From: Babylonia areolata
Taxonomy: Eukaryota > Mollusca > Gastropoda > Neogastropoda > Buccinidae
Length of the DNA: 64,000 bases
Reading direction: 5' to 3'
NCBI RefSeq assembly: GCF_041734735.1
Contig: NC_134878.1
Span: forward strand, 50,196,004-50,260,003
The stretch's first letter is position 1; each line of letters opens with the position of its first letter. Below the pieces are notes generated by a model. The model was not told the DNA's origin. It did no database searches and worked only from the letters and a program-made list of their open reading frames with translations. Positions 47,251-50,990 of the stretch are shown one piece after another. The position numbers and the translations under genes are program-made.

Positions 47251-47338
47251 ACTTACATGGGATAGTATCATCTATCTCCAAATCTAACCAAATTTGTGTA
47301 TCATTGTGATCAACTTGAGTAAAGTTAAATAATGCCAT
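6509..47338 (-). CDS. MDC1: MDC1: mediator of DNA damage checkpoint protein 1 (whole gene model)
   Basis: MDC1 is a nuclear scaffold. Its BRCT pair binds the H2AX tail phosphorylated by ATM, and its FHA and TQ motifs gather ATM, RNF8 and others at double-strand breaks. The identified exons total about 6.9 kb of coding sequence (about 2,300 residues; the human protein has about 2,090). Order: TQ-rich acidic start, FHA with GRHE and SLSKEHA, acidic SQ/TQ regions, RGR repeats, tandem BRCT. Pieces in transcript order (minus strand): 47,338-47,257; 46,402-46,302; 45,718-45,655; 44,133-44,081; 42,731-42,639; unfound FHA-end exon(s); 32,555-32,370; 30,875-30,830; 30,391-30,305; 28,850-28,747; possibly 28,393-28,258; 27,849-27,671; 26,399-24,740; 23,322-23,280; unfound small exon; 21,688-21,545; 19,973-16,908; 16,150-15,971; 14,365-14,297; 13,465-13,366; 11,579-11,424; 8,882-8,857; 6,841-6,509. 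Phases close at every other join. No promoter was identified, and a non-coding first exon further upstream is possible. Confidence 0.9.
6850..8856. other. MDC1 intron with simple and dispersed repeats
   Basis: Holds CA-rich DNA at 7,080-7,150, a (TA)n at 7,556-7,580, a SINE-A remnant near 7,620-7,760, and three copies of AATAACTTTATTATCTC-type sequence (7,845-7,900, 8,130-8,170, 8,236-8,300). The block at 8,570-8,715 recurs at 54,395-54,510 (GTAGCTACTTTCATTTTCTC type), so it is a dispersed repeat of unknown class. No further exon seen. Confidence 0.6.
8857..8882 (-). CDS. MDC1: MDC1 micro-exon in BRCT2 (26 bp)
   Basis: A 26-bp exon bounded by a poly-T/TTCAG acceptor and a GTAAGC donor. With the one base left over from the previous exon it reads EIVQCAGGE, matching the human GEIISCCGG strand and turn of BRCT2. 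It restores phase 0 for the last exon. The length is too short for an ORF scan; the call rests on the family match and perfect phase. Confidence 0.88.
9470..9830. repeat. 39-bp minisatellite in an MDC1 intron
   Basis: About nine imperfect copies of AATATTCCAAGAATGAACAC plus ATGTACAGTGAAAATAATA. The long cysteine/phenylalanine frames on the minus strand here are repeat translation, not a gene. Confidence 0.9.
10075..10445. repeat. Fragments of a SINE (family D) around G-rich sequence
   Basis: CAGTTTCAGTTTCAAGGTGG near 10,085 and GACCCATATACTCTACACCA near 10,418 match the two parts of a SINE also seen at 14,565-14,665. Between them is G- and C-rich low-complexity DNA. Confidence 0.5.
10470..10960 (+). 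mobile_element. LINE fragment: reverse transcriptase motif A region and 3' tail
   Basis: The plus strand reads LASVVAFLDMSAAFDTID, the motif-A signature (FLD-SAAFDTID) of non-LTR reverse transcriptases, followed by ILLNRLNTTFGI and ALKWFSSYL. The frame then stops. The 3' end, GTAAGGCGCTTTGAGCAGCA and an ATTATCATTATTATT tail, looks like a LINE end. Most of the element between the two is deleted. Confidence 0.85.
11051..11413 (-). repeat. SINE family B copy next to an MDC1 splice donor
   Basis: Minus-strand copy: the tRNA-like head (GGTGCAATAGCCGAATGGTT, B-box GGTTCGAATCACGGTGATGG) lies at the right and a (GAA)n tail at the left. Its head begins about ten bases into the intron that follows the exon at 11,424-11,579, so the insertion nearly touches the 5' splice site. 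Confidence 0.85.
11424..11579 (-). CDS. MDC1: MDC1 exon: BRCT1-BRCT2 linker and start of BRCT2
   Basis: Joined by one base to the previous exon it reads DASRFLVEDASAEKQHKFSL, then LQGFHIHVTKSVRPEPQQMK. This matches the human EYVVTDPEQEKNFGFSLQDA and LEGYEIYVTPGVQPPPPQM regions closely. The acceptor is CTCTAAG, the donor AAAG|GTGTGAG. It ends with one base over, used by the 26-bp exon. Confidence 0.92.
11590..12265. repeat. Large-unit tandem repeat (about 140-150 bp) at an MDC1 acceptor
   Basis: Four to five imperfect copies of a unit containing AAGAAACATTCTTTGATAAG, a GTTGATTGTCTCGCGGGGCC core and CATATCAGTATATA, with A-rich filler. The first copy starts about 20 bases from the exon acceptor at 11,579. 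Followed by a poly-A run to 12,377. Confidence 0.85.
12585..12960 (-). repeat. SINE family A copy
   Basis: Near-full copy on the minus strand. The right end is the tRNA-like head (GAGGTAACGCGTCCGCCTAG, B-box-like GATTCGAATC on the plus strand), and the left end is the TCACAACAGTTTTCTCTGTG segment. The family also occurs at about 20.35, 29.3, 29.8, 31.6, 43.1, 44.8, 47.4 and 49.0 kb. Confidence 0.85.
13366..13465 (-). CDS. MDC1: MDC1 exon: core of BRCT1 with the phosphate-binding strand
   Basis: Reads [20 protein letters not shown] then HWLESCKSSGMFV. The human counterpart is [23 protein letters not shown]. The shared RRTVK contains the Arg and Lys known in human MDC1 to contact the H2AX phosphoserine, and the Trp of the BRCT signature is present. 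Acceptor GTGCAG, donor TGTGG|GTAAG, one base over. Confidence 0.93.
13592..14068. mobile_element. Small inverted-repeat element (MITE-like), copy 1
   Basis: The element ends in GACTCACTTGTG at left and CACAAGTGAGTC at right, a 12-bp terminal inverted repeat. The right end itself forms a short hairpin (AGACTCACTTTGTTTACACA then AGTGAGTC). Contents are AT-rich with a CA run and no protein. A rearranged second copy lies at 26,666-27,510 and a decayed piece at 22,780-22,900. The transposase source is not in the window. Confidence 0.7.
14297..14365 (-). CDS. MDC1: MDC1 exon: BRCT1 helix 1 and strand 2
   Basis: A 69-bp exon in phase 0 at both ends reading TVKELGGELAPSVQKCTHLV and TDK. It fits between FTGVIDEQGQK and IRRTVKF exactly as the human VLALGGSLAGS ... 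HLVTDR does. Acceptor TTGCAG, donor AAG|GTCAGA. Confidence 0.92.
14565..14668. repeat. SINE family D fragment
   Basis: Contains TTACTCAAGAAGGCGTCGCT, CGTTCGGACAAATCCATATA and GCAGATGCCTGACCAGCAGT, in the same order as a tRNA-derived SINE whose head is read on the minus strand. It directly precedes a LINE fragment. Confidence 0.55.
14675..15040 (+). mobile_element. LINE 3' terminal fragment
   Basis: The plus strand reads PHIWNNLPYHTQSSDSISAF, the WNxLP ... SxSxSxF motif that ends many LINE reverse transcriptases. An A-rich insertion then breaks the FKxxLKTHLF-type part. The end AGTGCCCTGAGCTCTTTGAA and an ATAATAG tail fit a LINE 3' end. Confidence 0.65.
15525..15905. repeat. About 100-bp tandem repeat with CA runs
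   Basis: Four imperfect copies containing ACAAAATTCATAACAAAACA and AAATTAAAAGACACAAACAC with CA-rich filler. It ends close to the MDC1 exon donor at 15,971. Confidence 0.85.
15971..16150 (-). CDS. MDC1: MDC1 exon: linker and first strand of BRCT1
   Basis: Sixty codons, phase 0 at both ends. A basic Ser/Thr-Pro linker leads into AAKPKIIFTGVIDEQGQK, the first strand of BRCT1 (human APKVLFTGVVDARGER). The FTG Thr corresponds to the human residue that hydrogen-bonds the phosphate. Acceptor TTTTCTGAAAACAG; donor AAG|GTGCTG. Reading past the donor gives SWFGALSLL, which is intron. Confidence 0.92.
16365..16905. repeat. Minisatellite starting at the donor of the 3-kb MDC1 exon
   Basis: Roughly 20 copies of ACAGACATATAGCTCTATAT alternating with a shorter ACAGACATACAGCTCTC form. 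The last unit runs to within a few bases of the 5' splice site: on the minus strand the intron begins GTAAGTATGTCTGTAAATAT. Confidence 0.92.
16908..19973 (-). CDS. MDC1: MDC1 exon: 1,022-residue RGR-rich repeat region
   Basis: One 3,066-bp exon, phase 0 at both ends, starting PEEVEEEAAPQPASSRGRRR after a CTGTTGCAG acceptor. It encodes a disordered, highly charged region. Its second half has blocks of about 35-40 residues, each centred on a basic RRGRQAKK, RRGGRKATK or RKGRRTT core followed by an acidic Ser/Thr-rich spacer often containing SQ (HSQD, SSQD). The RGR cores resemble AT-hook cores. The position matches the PST-repeat region of human MDC1, which binds chromatin, but the repeat unit is unrelated. 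Long plus-strand frames over this exon are antisense shadows. Confidence 0.92.
20350..20665 (-). repeat. SINE family A copy, truncated
   Basis: Carries GTCACAACAGATTTCTCTTT, the GGGCTGCTCTCCCTAGGGAG block and TTTTGCCAGGGACAAACCTT. It stops before the tRNA-like head. Preceded at 20,030-20,350 by a TACTG/TGTTG microsatellite. Confidence 0.8.
21005..21352 (-). repeat. SINE family B copy
   Basis: Minus-strand copy with the body (CCTGCCATTTAGGCAGTCAT, GGATTATGGGATCTTTCACA) and a decayed tRNA-like head (GGTGCGATAGCCAAGTGATT). More diverged than the copies at 11 and 33 kb. Confidence 0.75.
21545..21688 (-). CDS. MDC1: MDC1 exon: Ser-Pro and SQ segment
   Basis: Forty-eight codons reading MVPESQFDDEESTSVIKLPE then SPFKSALVDPLTRCSRSPSP and KRVAFAE. 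It contains an ESQFDDEE site (SQ in acid context) and several SP sites. Donor GAG|GTAGAC; acceptor ACTGTGCAG. Phase 0 at both ends joins the 3-kb exon cleanly, but the upstream exon at 23,280 ends two bases over, so a small exon is missing between them. Confidence 0.82.
21690..22595. repeat. Minisatellite built from an MDC1 3' splice site
   Basis: About 36 copies of ACAGTCATCAGGGACACACA, varying in the CA run, occupy the intron right up to the exon at 21,688. On the minus strand each copy reads CCCTGATGACTGTGTAG, nearly the same as the real acceptor CCCTGATGACTGTGCAG. The histidine/threonine-rich plus-strand frame is repeat translation. Confidence 0.95.
22780..22900. mobile_element. Decayed fragment of the MITE-like element
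   Basis: ACTGACAAAGTATTTCCAGA and GAAAATGAGATTGTTAAAGC match the right part of the element at 13,592-14,068 with many differences. Confidence 0.6.
23280..23322 (-). CDS. MDC1: MDC1 small exon (43 bp)
   Basis: Bounded by TTTGCAG and GTAAGTTTG. With the A carried from the upstream exon it reads ITRSSDMSDDESTQ plus two bases. The acidic TQ content fits its neighbours. The following join is not closed. Confidence 0.75.
23335..24730. other. MDC1 intron with little structure
   Basis: CA/CG microsatellite at 23,360-23,410 and a SINE-B 3' fragment at 24,160-24,256 (plus strand). Otherwise unique AT-rich DNA; no exon seen. Confidence 0.55.
24740..26399 (-). CDS. MDC1: MDC1 exon: METQ repeats and DATxPx repeat array (553 residues)
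   Basis: A 1,660-bp exon (phase 0 in, one base over out; TTTTCAG acceptor, CAGA|GTGAGT donor). The first third has five METQ[KR] repeats in acid context (METQKIDDVGDN, METQKIEDTGDD, METQKIDDISDN and similar), a classic ATM-type TQ cluster, plus MTQAY. The middle and end carry some 25 copies of T[VML]P[VIL], eight of them as strict ten-residue units such as DATVPVSASD. Near the end GTQEFGGG is a TQxF motif of the kind whose phosphorylated form binds the RNF8 FHA domain. The region is predicted disordered by composition. I know no such array in vertebrate MDC1. Confidence 0.92.
26480..26660. repeat. 54-bp tandem repeat, three to four copies
   Basis: Units of GGCATTGCCTTTATGCCACA plus TCACACTTTTTTAAGCTTGTGATGGTTCGG are almost identical to each other. 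They end exactly where the MITE-like element begins. Confidence 0.92.
26666..27537. mobile_element. MITE-like element, copy 2, rearranged into a fold-back
   Basis: The left part (26,666-27,180) is an inverted copy of the element at 13,592. The right part (27,206-27,510) is a forward, partial copy. Together 26,940-27,180 and 27,258-27,500 form inverted arms of about 240 bases. An outer segment also pairs: AGCTTTTTATGTATTGAGTA near 27,240 with TACTCAATACATAAAAAGCT near 27,515. Confidence 0.8.
27671..27849 (-). CDS. MDC1: MDC1 exon: TQ motif cluster with TQVY and TQAF
   Basis: Fifty-nine codons plus two leading bases. Reads KTENESAILRAATQAIG, then AEETQVYASDEDDKT and MEAVTQAFPHRGPSPK. It holds three TQ sites, of which VTQAF and ETQVY fit the T-x-x-F/Y pattern preferred by the RNF8 FHA domain. 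Acceptor TCTGTTGCAG, donor AAG|GTAGAG. It needs one base from upstream, which the exon at 28,747 does not supply directly. Confidence 0.85.
28210..28690 (+). mobile_element. LINE 3' end fragment
   Basis: The plus strand reads LFLWNQLPQPLRHSSLLLSL followed by KSSLKTYLFPPE and a stop, the standard C-terminal signature of many LINE reverse transcriptases. A 3' untranslated stretch with TG runs and an AATAATAATAA tail near 28,680 completes the end. The rest of the element is absent. Confidence 0.85.
28258..28393 (-). CDS. MDC1: Possible MDC1 exon derived from antisense LINE sequence
   Basis: Antisense to the LINE fragment, a 136-bp stretch is open, begins after CATTTTAG and ends at G|GTAAGAA. 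It enters in phase 0 (as the 28,747 exon leaves) and exits one base over (as the 27,849 exon requires), so it closes an otherwise broken join. The product reads FILERDELLRIIQEGKGRSS then DWILKKAAKMSGGEAEEVD. A one-in-three phase match by chance is possible, and an unrelated exon may have been missed. Confidence 0.4.
28747..28850 (-). CDS. MDC1: MDC1 exon: acidic SETDDE segment
   Basis: Reads VGATLVLPESGSETDDEGSS then DLPPQTRIFQDDDSM. GSETDDE resembles the SDTD-type CK2 sites by which vertebrate MDC1 binds NBS1. Acceptor CTGTTTCAG, donor ATG|GTGAAT; two bases join the previous exon, phase 0 at the end. Confidence 0.85.
28860..29275. repeat. About 47-bp minisatellite next to an MDC1 acceptor
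   Basis: About nine copies of AACAGGCATCAACAACAGTG plus GTATGGAGATACACACAACGCTGCATA. It begins about 15 bases upstream (in transcript sense) of the exon at 28,850. Confidence 0.92.
29305..30035 (-). repeat. Two adjacent SINE family A copies
   Basis: Copy one covers 29,309-29,690 and is well diverged. Copy two covers 29,785-30,035, is closer to consensus and lacks the tRNA-like head. Both are on the minus strand. Confidence 0.8.
30305..30391 (-). CDS. MDC1: MDC1 exon: acidic/linker segment
   Basis: Eighty-seven bases reading (G)SNGEASGSVAGNPFSIMD then TPEFLKKPLD and one base over. Acceptor TTTCAG, donor GATG|GTGAGG. Both phases match the flanking exons. Confidence 0.8.
30830..30875 (-). CDS. 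MDC1: MDC1 small exon (46 bp)
   Basis: Reads PYDSGASKLAGIKKT plus one base. TTTCAG acceptor, CTG|GTAAGG donor. Phase matches the exons on both sides, which is the main support for so short an exon. Confidence 0.75.
31643..32035 (+). repeat. SINE family A, best plus-strand copy
   Basis: Shows the family in its own orientation: a tRNA-like head with A-box TGGCCTAGAGGTAACG and B-box GGTTCAAATCACGG, then the GTGGTCTGGACACTAGTCAT body, GCAACAAAAGGGTTGTTCCT, and the end CACAGAGAAATCTGTTATGA. A GTT-rich run precedes it. Confidence 0.88.
32370..32555 (-). CDS. MDC1: MDC1 exon: SETEEE and SQ/TQ-rich segment
   Basis: Sixty-two codons, phase 0 at both ends. Reads TETGVGSGSETEEEKTDSPK, then DPFVQRDQNSNRQSG, and ends AQSDEEDYASDASSDILQPT and Q. 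GSETEEE is an SDTD-like CK2 site and the last TQ is at the donor (CAG|GTGCTG). The acceptor is TTTTTTGCAG. The next exon upstream, completing the FHA domain, was not found. Confidence 0.85.
32880..33575 (-). repeat. SINE family C copy interrupted by SINE B
   Basis: SINE-C halves at 32,880-33,029 and 33,415-33,575 on the minus strand, split by SINE-B. The 17-base AAGTCAACCCAGTGACA occurs at 33,013-33,029 and 33,415-33,431. Confidence 0.85.
33030..33414 (+). repeat. SINE family B, full-length copy with target-site duplication
   Basis: Starts GCGCAATAGCCGAGTGGTTA, a tRNA-like A-box region, with B-box GGTTCGAATCTCGGTGACGG. The body follows (TCGTGCGTATACGCAAGCAG, GGATTACAGG-like core, CGGGGTAAAAACGGTCATAC) and a (GAA)n tail. 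It is flanked by perfect 17-bp duplications, so the boundaries are certain. Low divergence suggests recent activity. Confidence 0.92.
33690..34850. repeat. Minisatellite of about 33 bp, poorly resolved
   Basis: Units of ATACCTTAATGACCCTAGTG plus AATGTGCACCTGAC repeat over more than a kilobase. From about 33,900 the copies are full of homopolymer-type changes, so the true copy number and length cannot be trusted. Confidence 0.8.
33840..36250. other. Probable low-quality assembly segment
   Basis: Homopolymers are abnormally frequent and long (runs of C, G and A of 5-18), words look smeared, and the repeat at left and the DIRS element at right both degrade here. Such texture is typical of unpolished noisy reads. 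Open frames in the segment should not be believed. The missing end of the MDC1 FHA domain could lie here. Confidence 0.7.
35950..41930 (-). mobile_element. DIRS-like tyrosine-recombinase retroelement, broken
   Basis: A fossil in an MDC1 intron, same strand as the gene. In transcript order there is a gag-like proline/serine-rich region (about 41.5-38.9 kb), a DIRS-type reverse transcriptase (about 38.7-38.0 kb, with TSIDLKDAYFHILIHP and FSALPFGLSLAPF), RNase H (about 37.8-37.3 kb, ending SARHIAGKDNILADALSRS), and a tyrosine recombinase (about 37.25-36.0 kb). This set marks the DIRS order rather than LTR elements. It is broken in about ten or more places, though part of that may be sequence error in the two poor stretches it spans. 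The frames between are still long, so the insertion looks fairly young. Terminal repeats could not be defined. Confidence 0.85.
38840..41200. other. Second probable low-quality segment inside the DIRS element
   Basis: Same texture as at 33.8-36.2 kb: extended C/G homopolymers, doubled letters and no stable frame, between stretches of normal-looking sequence at 36.3-38.8 and after 41.2 kb. Confidence 0.6.
42480..42625. repeat. CA microsatellite next to the MDC1 FHA exon
   Basis: Imperfect (CA)n with two ACACATTGGCA interruptions, ending about 15 bases from the donor of the exon at 42,639. Confidence 0.9.
42639..42731 (-). CDS. MDC1: MDC1 exon: FHA core with the SxxH motif
   Basis: Thirty-one codons in phase 0: SLSKEHACITVKSGSHLIFD then KGSRNKTKRGK. 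It matches human SISKQHAEIEILAWDKAPIL and GSLNGTQIL; Ser and His of the SxxH motif are kept, and GSRNKT stands at the conserved GS-NGT loop. Acceptor CTCCAG, donor AAAG|GTTTGT. Confidence 0.92.
43085..43478 (-). repeat. SINE family A, full-length copy
   Basis: Complete from the TCACAACAGATTTCTCTGTG end to the tRNA-like head (CGGACGCGTTACCTCTAGGC). Close to the copy at 31.6 kb. Confidence 0.9.
44081..44133 (-). CDS. MDC1: MDC1 exon: FHA strand with the GR motif
   Basis: Fifty-three bases; with one base from upstream reads GENIIGRHESCQICIPSK. This is the FHA GRxxxC-type segment (human GKNVVGRMPDCSVALPF); the Arg is the conserved phosphothreonine-contacting residue. TTTTCAG acceptor, AAG|GTAAGT donor. 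Confidence 0.93.
44355..44700 (-). repeat. SINE family B copy
   Basis: Minus-strand copy with tRNA-like head GGTGCAATAGCTGAGTGGTT and body matching the copies at 11.05 and 33.03 kb. Confidence 0.88.
44795..45160 (-). repeat. SINE family A copy
   Basis: Diverged minus-strand copy (GTCACAACAGATTTCTTAGT to CTCGCTTCATGGGCCACCAC) with a partial head. It is followed at 45,440-45,620 by a separate dispersed repeat shared with 27,960-28,150. Confidence 0.8.
45655..45718 (-). CDS. MDC1: MDC1 exon: first FHA strands
   Basis: Reads VAHLIVLEQKGLQNKEYPVY then E plus one base. Matches human VGRLHIFSGAHGPEKDFPLH, the start of the FHA domain. TTTTCAG acceptor, GAAG|GTGAGA donor. Confidence 0.88.
46302..46402 (-). 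CDS. MDC1: MDC1 exon 2: acidic N-terminus with the ATQAI motif
   Basis: Reads (W)MDFDTIDATQAIYHDESD then DETDEDDLSASQRKP. DATQAIY corresponds to the human DTQAIDW, where phospho-Thr4 drives dimerisation through the FHA domain. TTTAG acceptor and ACCA|GTGAGT donor. The Met here (46,400) is an alternative start if exon 1 is not used. Confidence 0.88.
46922..47250. repeat. Compound GA/GT microsatellite, duplicated
   Basis: A block of (GA)n, ACCAGAAAAAGAGAAAGACA, GATGCATACATGCAAATGCT and (GT)n occurs twice in tandem (unit about 175 bp). It ends immediately beside the donor of MDC1 exon 1. Serine/leucine and arginine/glutamate frames here are artefacts. Confidence 0.95.
47257..47338 (-). CDS. MDC1: MDC1 exon 1 (coding part)
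   Basis: The frame MALFNFTQVDHNDTQIWLDL then EIDDTIP plus one base, ending CCAT|GTAAGT, joins exon 2 in phase to give IPWMDFD. The ATG sits in CCATGG. Two TQ sites lie in an acidic stretch, as in other MDC1 N-termini. The alternative is that this is untranslated and translation starts at 46,400; the perfect phase and lack of stops favour the longer form. Confidence 0.75.
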
Positions 47339-47439
47339 GGACAGATGGGGGGGAAAAAACTTTGAGAAATTGTTTCATCACAAGGGCCATAAAAAATACT
47401 TCAGAAGCTATTACTGACTAAACTTTTGATCACATAATT

Positions 47440-47740
47440 GATGGAGAGTGTGTCACCAAATTGTAGCACCACCATTTTCTTTCTATGTTTGCAAGTATAC
47501 TTTTTTTTTTTTTTTTAAAGTGGATTCTTTCTTACAGGATTTTGCCAGTGGTTATTTTCAGAATGCTGCTGCATATGGGACCTGTGTCCATTGTCTCAGC
47601 CGAAAGACTATCCCCCAGACAACCACTCAACATCTAGAGGAAGGGGGAGCAAAAATCCTAGTCTGTAAGTGGGACTCAAACCCACGCACACTCACTTCGT
47701 CAGGTGCATTACCCCTGGGCCACTATTCCTGTTGGTCAAA
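47440..47740 (-). repeat. SINE family A, diverged copy
   Basis: GTGTGTCACCAAATTGTAGC, TTTTGCCAGTGGTT and the GGGACTCAAACCCACGCACA head remain recognisable. It lies about 100 bases upstream of MDC1 exon 1. Confidence 0.6.
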
Positions 47741-47759
47741 TGTCTTTCCAATAGCTATT

Positions 47760-48690
47760 ATAAATCTTTTTGTTAGGATGAATTAACCTGAGAGAGAGAG
47801 GTGCCTGTTCCATTGCTTTGCATGACAGTTAGAGATGCCTAGAATATGACAGTTATGTTCATGTTCTGCATGCACACACATATGCACGCGCTCAAGTGCA
47901 TGCACACTCACACACCCATTCACTCCACACATTCACACGCACTACTTTATATGCGTGTGTTCATTCACATAATAAATTTAATGCGTGAACGACCAGGCAC
48001 CCTCGCTGGCCACCCACGAAGCTTAAGAAAACTAAAGAAGAAGAGAGAGAGAGACAGAAGAATGCAGTACGATGAAAAGAGGACACTCGGCAACAACCAA
48101 TGGAAGAACCAGAGGAAGAAGATGAAATGTATCAGCAGGATGGAAGAATAAGCCTAAGTCAACAACAAACATTATTAACAAGCTGCAGATCTGAAGATGA
48201 AGTCAGAAGATAAAAGACGACAAACCCGAAGGACGAGGAGAAAGCCCACAGAACAAATTATACACACATACAGTAGCAAACAGTTAGCAAAGAATCATTA
48301 ACAGACAAGAATGGACACAACCAGATACAGGATACACTACAGACACAACAAAATAAGGATTGACTCAGTATAGTCCAGTCATCCCTGATGACAAAAATGT
48401 CTTGACTTCCCTTGAAAAGAAAGAAAGGAAAAGGAAGAAAAATGATAAATTAACCTACACTAATGTGAACATAATTCTGTAGTATACAAAAAGAGAGGGA
48501 AAGAGAGAGAGGCCAGCAGACAGAAATCACCTGCCAAATACTTCATCAAGATAATTACATAGACCAAACAGTCCTGAAGAGTGTCTGAAGGCAGGGGGTC
48601 TGGAGTGAGAGGAGTGACAAGTCCCATCTCTGAAGGTCACTAAACCATTACCCATAACAATAAGTGAATAATTCTATTGTGTATTGCAGT
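47760..48690. other. Intergenic sequence between MDC1 and FKBP1, nothing assigned
   Basis: A purine-rich stretch near 47,980-48,290 has a plus frame with lysine/arginine-rich composition that I cannot assign. No promoter element is clear. A non-coding MDC1 first exon could be here but is not visible by eye. Confidence 0.4.
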
Positions 48691-48694
48691 GTTA

Positions 48695-48960
48695 GAAGCA
48701 CTGAGGCAGAATGGGTCAGGCAATGGACTTCACCAGCCATCAGGGTTTGAGGCCCTTTTTCAGCATGGTGTTGTGCCCTTGGAAAACACACTTTACTCCG
48801 ATTTTCCTCACTTCATCCAGGTCTGAATGGGCAGCTGACAGTTGGGGAAGGCTAAAACGGCAGGAGAGGACAGACCAGTCTTCCCATGCCAACCCTTTTA
48901 CAGAGTAATTGTGAATCCACTGCCACAATGGCCGTAAAAAGGCTATGGGTCCTTTGACTT
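48695..48960 (+). repeat. SINE family C copy
   Basis: Plus-strand copy with GGTCAGGCAATGGACTTCAC at the head, GTGTTGTGCCCTTGGAAAAC in the body, and the AAAGGCTATGGGTCCTTTGA end. Confidence 0.7.
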
Positions 48961-48984
48961 AAAAAAAAATAAATCGTACTGTTA

Positions 48985-49250
48985 CTCTTCCTCTTCAGTC
49001 ACAGCAGACTTCTCTGTGAAATACACGCTGCTCTTCCCTGGGACAGCTTGTTGCCAGAGTCCAGCACCACTTTTTGTTCCTTCTTTTCTCTCTGCAGCAT
49101 GGGACTTTATTTAATTGTTTTACATGAAAGACTAGGATTCAGACCACCACAAAATGTCTAGTAGTATGGGGGAATAAAAATCCCAGTCTTTGTGGGAATC
49201 CAACACAGCAACCTCACTAGGTGCTTTATTCACCAGACCACTACTACACA
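48985..49250 (-). repeat. SINE family A, diverged and shortened copy
   Basis: TCACAGCAGACTTCTCTGTG and GCTGCTCTTCCCTGGGACAG mark the left end. The central part is deleted and a decayed head remains near 49,190-49,240. Confidence 0.6.
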
Positions 49251-49469
49251 TGCTCTGTGCATCATTCTCACTCTTCTCCTCCAAAATCACCATCATCAAA
49301 CAAACTACCTGGATAAAGAAATCTTTGACCAATAGTATCATTGAAATAAAAGCATGTCAATGCAACTAGACACAGATCAAGAGCGAAATTATGATTTATC
49401 TAATTCACTTGGCTGATGTAGTTCACAGCCATTTTCAGAAATTAAGTGTTATACATGTATAAACCAGTG

Positions 49470-49700
49470 TTCACCAGTGATCATGGTACAAGGCCCCTTT
49501 TCAGCATGGCGTTGTGTCCTTGGGAAATGTGCTTTACCTTGAATTTCCTTGTTCCACCCAGCTGTAAACAGGTATCTGACTGGTTGGGGAATGTTAACTT
49601 AAAATGGCTGAAGAGGATTGGGCCCCGCATTCCTATGCCCAGCCTAAGTGGATATCAGTCCATTACCCCAGTGGCAGTTAGTGGCTATGGGAACTTTAAC
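49470..49700 (+). repeat. SINE family C copy
   Basis: Body GCGTTGTGTCCTTGGGAAAT and GGTTGGGGAATGTTAACTTA, end TTAGTGGCTATGGGAACTTT; the head is decayed. Confidence 0.65.
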
Positions 49701-50779
49701 GTTTTTAAACATGAGATTCTTAAAACATCTATAAAAATAACCTGGATATCACTACTGTCTGGCATGTTACCAAGGAGGCAGAGTAGACTTTTTGTCAGGC
49801 CTTGACATTAAATGACAAACAAAAACTGAAGTCTTGTCTTCTGAACAATTTTCTTGTACTGCATTCACATAAGACACATTACAACAATAGGCACAGTGTT
49901 CCACCATGCTCTACAGCCCCTGCCCCATCACTACCCTGGCTTGGATTGAAACCCTACTCTGTATTGCACTGTTTACAAAGAAGCTTTGCAAAGCAACCAA
50001 AGCTGATATAAAAGATGAGGCTGTTTGGATGTTGTAAATCAACTGGCTGGGAATTCCAAACAGTGTGGACTGAAAATGAAAATGAGCATTCACTCAATCA
50101 CTGCAGGTTTCTGTTCTGACTTTGGGAATACCAAAAAACTTTATATCAAGTAATAAACTAAAAAATACAGATGTCTTGAAGGAATACATATAGAAATACA
50201 TTCTGACAAAGACATTAATTACAGAGCTGTGCAACAGAAAAGTGTGGTTCAGTTCATCTCCATCCAGTTCAGGGCCACAATCAAGAGGATGATTATTCTG
50301 CCATTTAGTTTCAAGGAGTCAAATGTGCAGACTAATCCTTGTGCATCCTTATGCAACGGTCTAGCTGTTTTTGTGATGCACGACACACACACCCAACACC
50401 CTGGTCAGGCCTTGAGGGCCAGCAATTACCACAAGAGTTGGGGGAACATTTACATAAAATCTGAATCTGTAACCGGGAAGAAACTTTGGGGAGAGTAAAG
50501 ATGTACTGGTACTCTTTAAACTGCAATAAACCCTGCACTGAACTGATCATAACTCTTGCTATTCATACTCTGATCAAGTGGCACTTGGAACTGATATTGC
50601 CTTTTAGTGTTGCCACTATTCCATCATGCTCCCGCCAAGTGCACTTAGTAGCTATATTTGCACTATCAGTCTACAAAGTTTTGGACGGCGTGCAGACTAC
50701 ATCATTTTATAGCAAACATTCAAGGAAAAAACTCTTTTTTTTTCTAAACTAAAGGCATAATTTGGATGCTGACCTTCTT

Positions 50780-50953
50780 CTATTTTTGTTGTTATTTCGG
50801 CCCGACAGCTCTCAGGAAACGAAACATTGACGGCGTGACATCAAGGGAGGTCACCCTCTTTTTTGTTCCGAGAAGTTCCGAGACAGTCCGGAGACGAGGG
50901 GACAAGCAGACAAAACGGGCGAAAGTGCTTTTTAGGGGTGTCTGTGCCTCAGC
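50780..50953 (+). promoter_or_regulatory. Likely FKBP1 5' UTR and proximal promoter
   Basis: Just before the FKBP1 ATG the sequence turns locally CpG-richer than its AT-rich surroundings (TTTCGGCCCGACAGCTCTCA, ACATTGACGGCGTGACATCA, GTCCGGAGACGAGGGGACAA). That is what an animal housekeeping promoter often looks like. I see no TATA box. The start site is not determined. Confidence 0.4.
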
Positions 50954-50990
50954 ATGGGGGTGAAGAAAGAAACAATTTCTCCCGGTGATG
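50954..50990 (+). CDS. FKBP1A-like: FKBP1 exon 1
   Basis: Reads [12 protein letters not shown] plus one base, as human MGVQVETISPGD. The ATG lies in CAGCATGGGG with G at +4; donor GATG|GTAAGC. Confidence 0.9.

Noticed and set aside
46769-47287. Arg/Glu-rich and Ser/Leu-rich frames
   Set aside because: Translations of GA and GT microsatellites.
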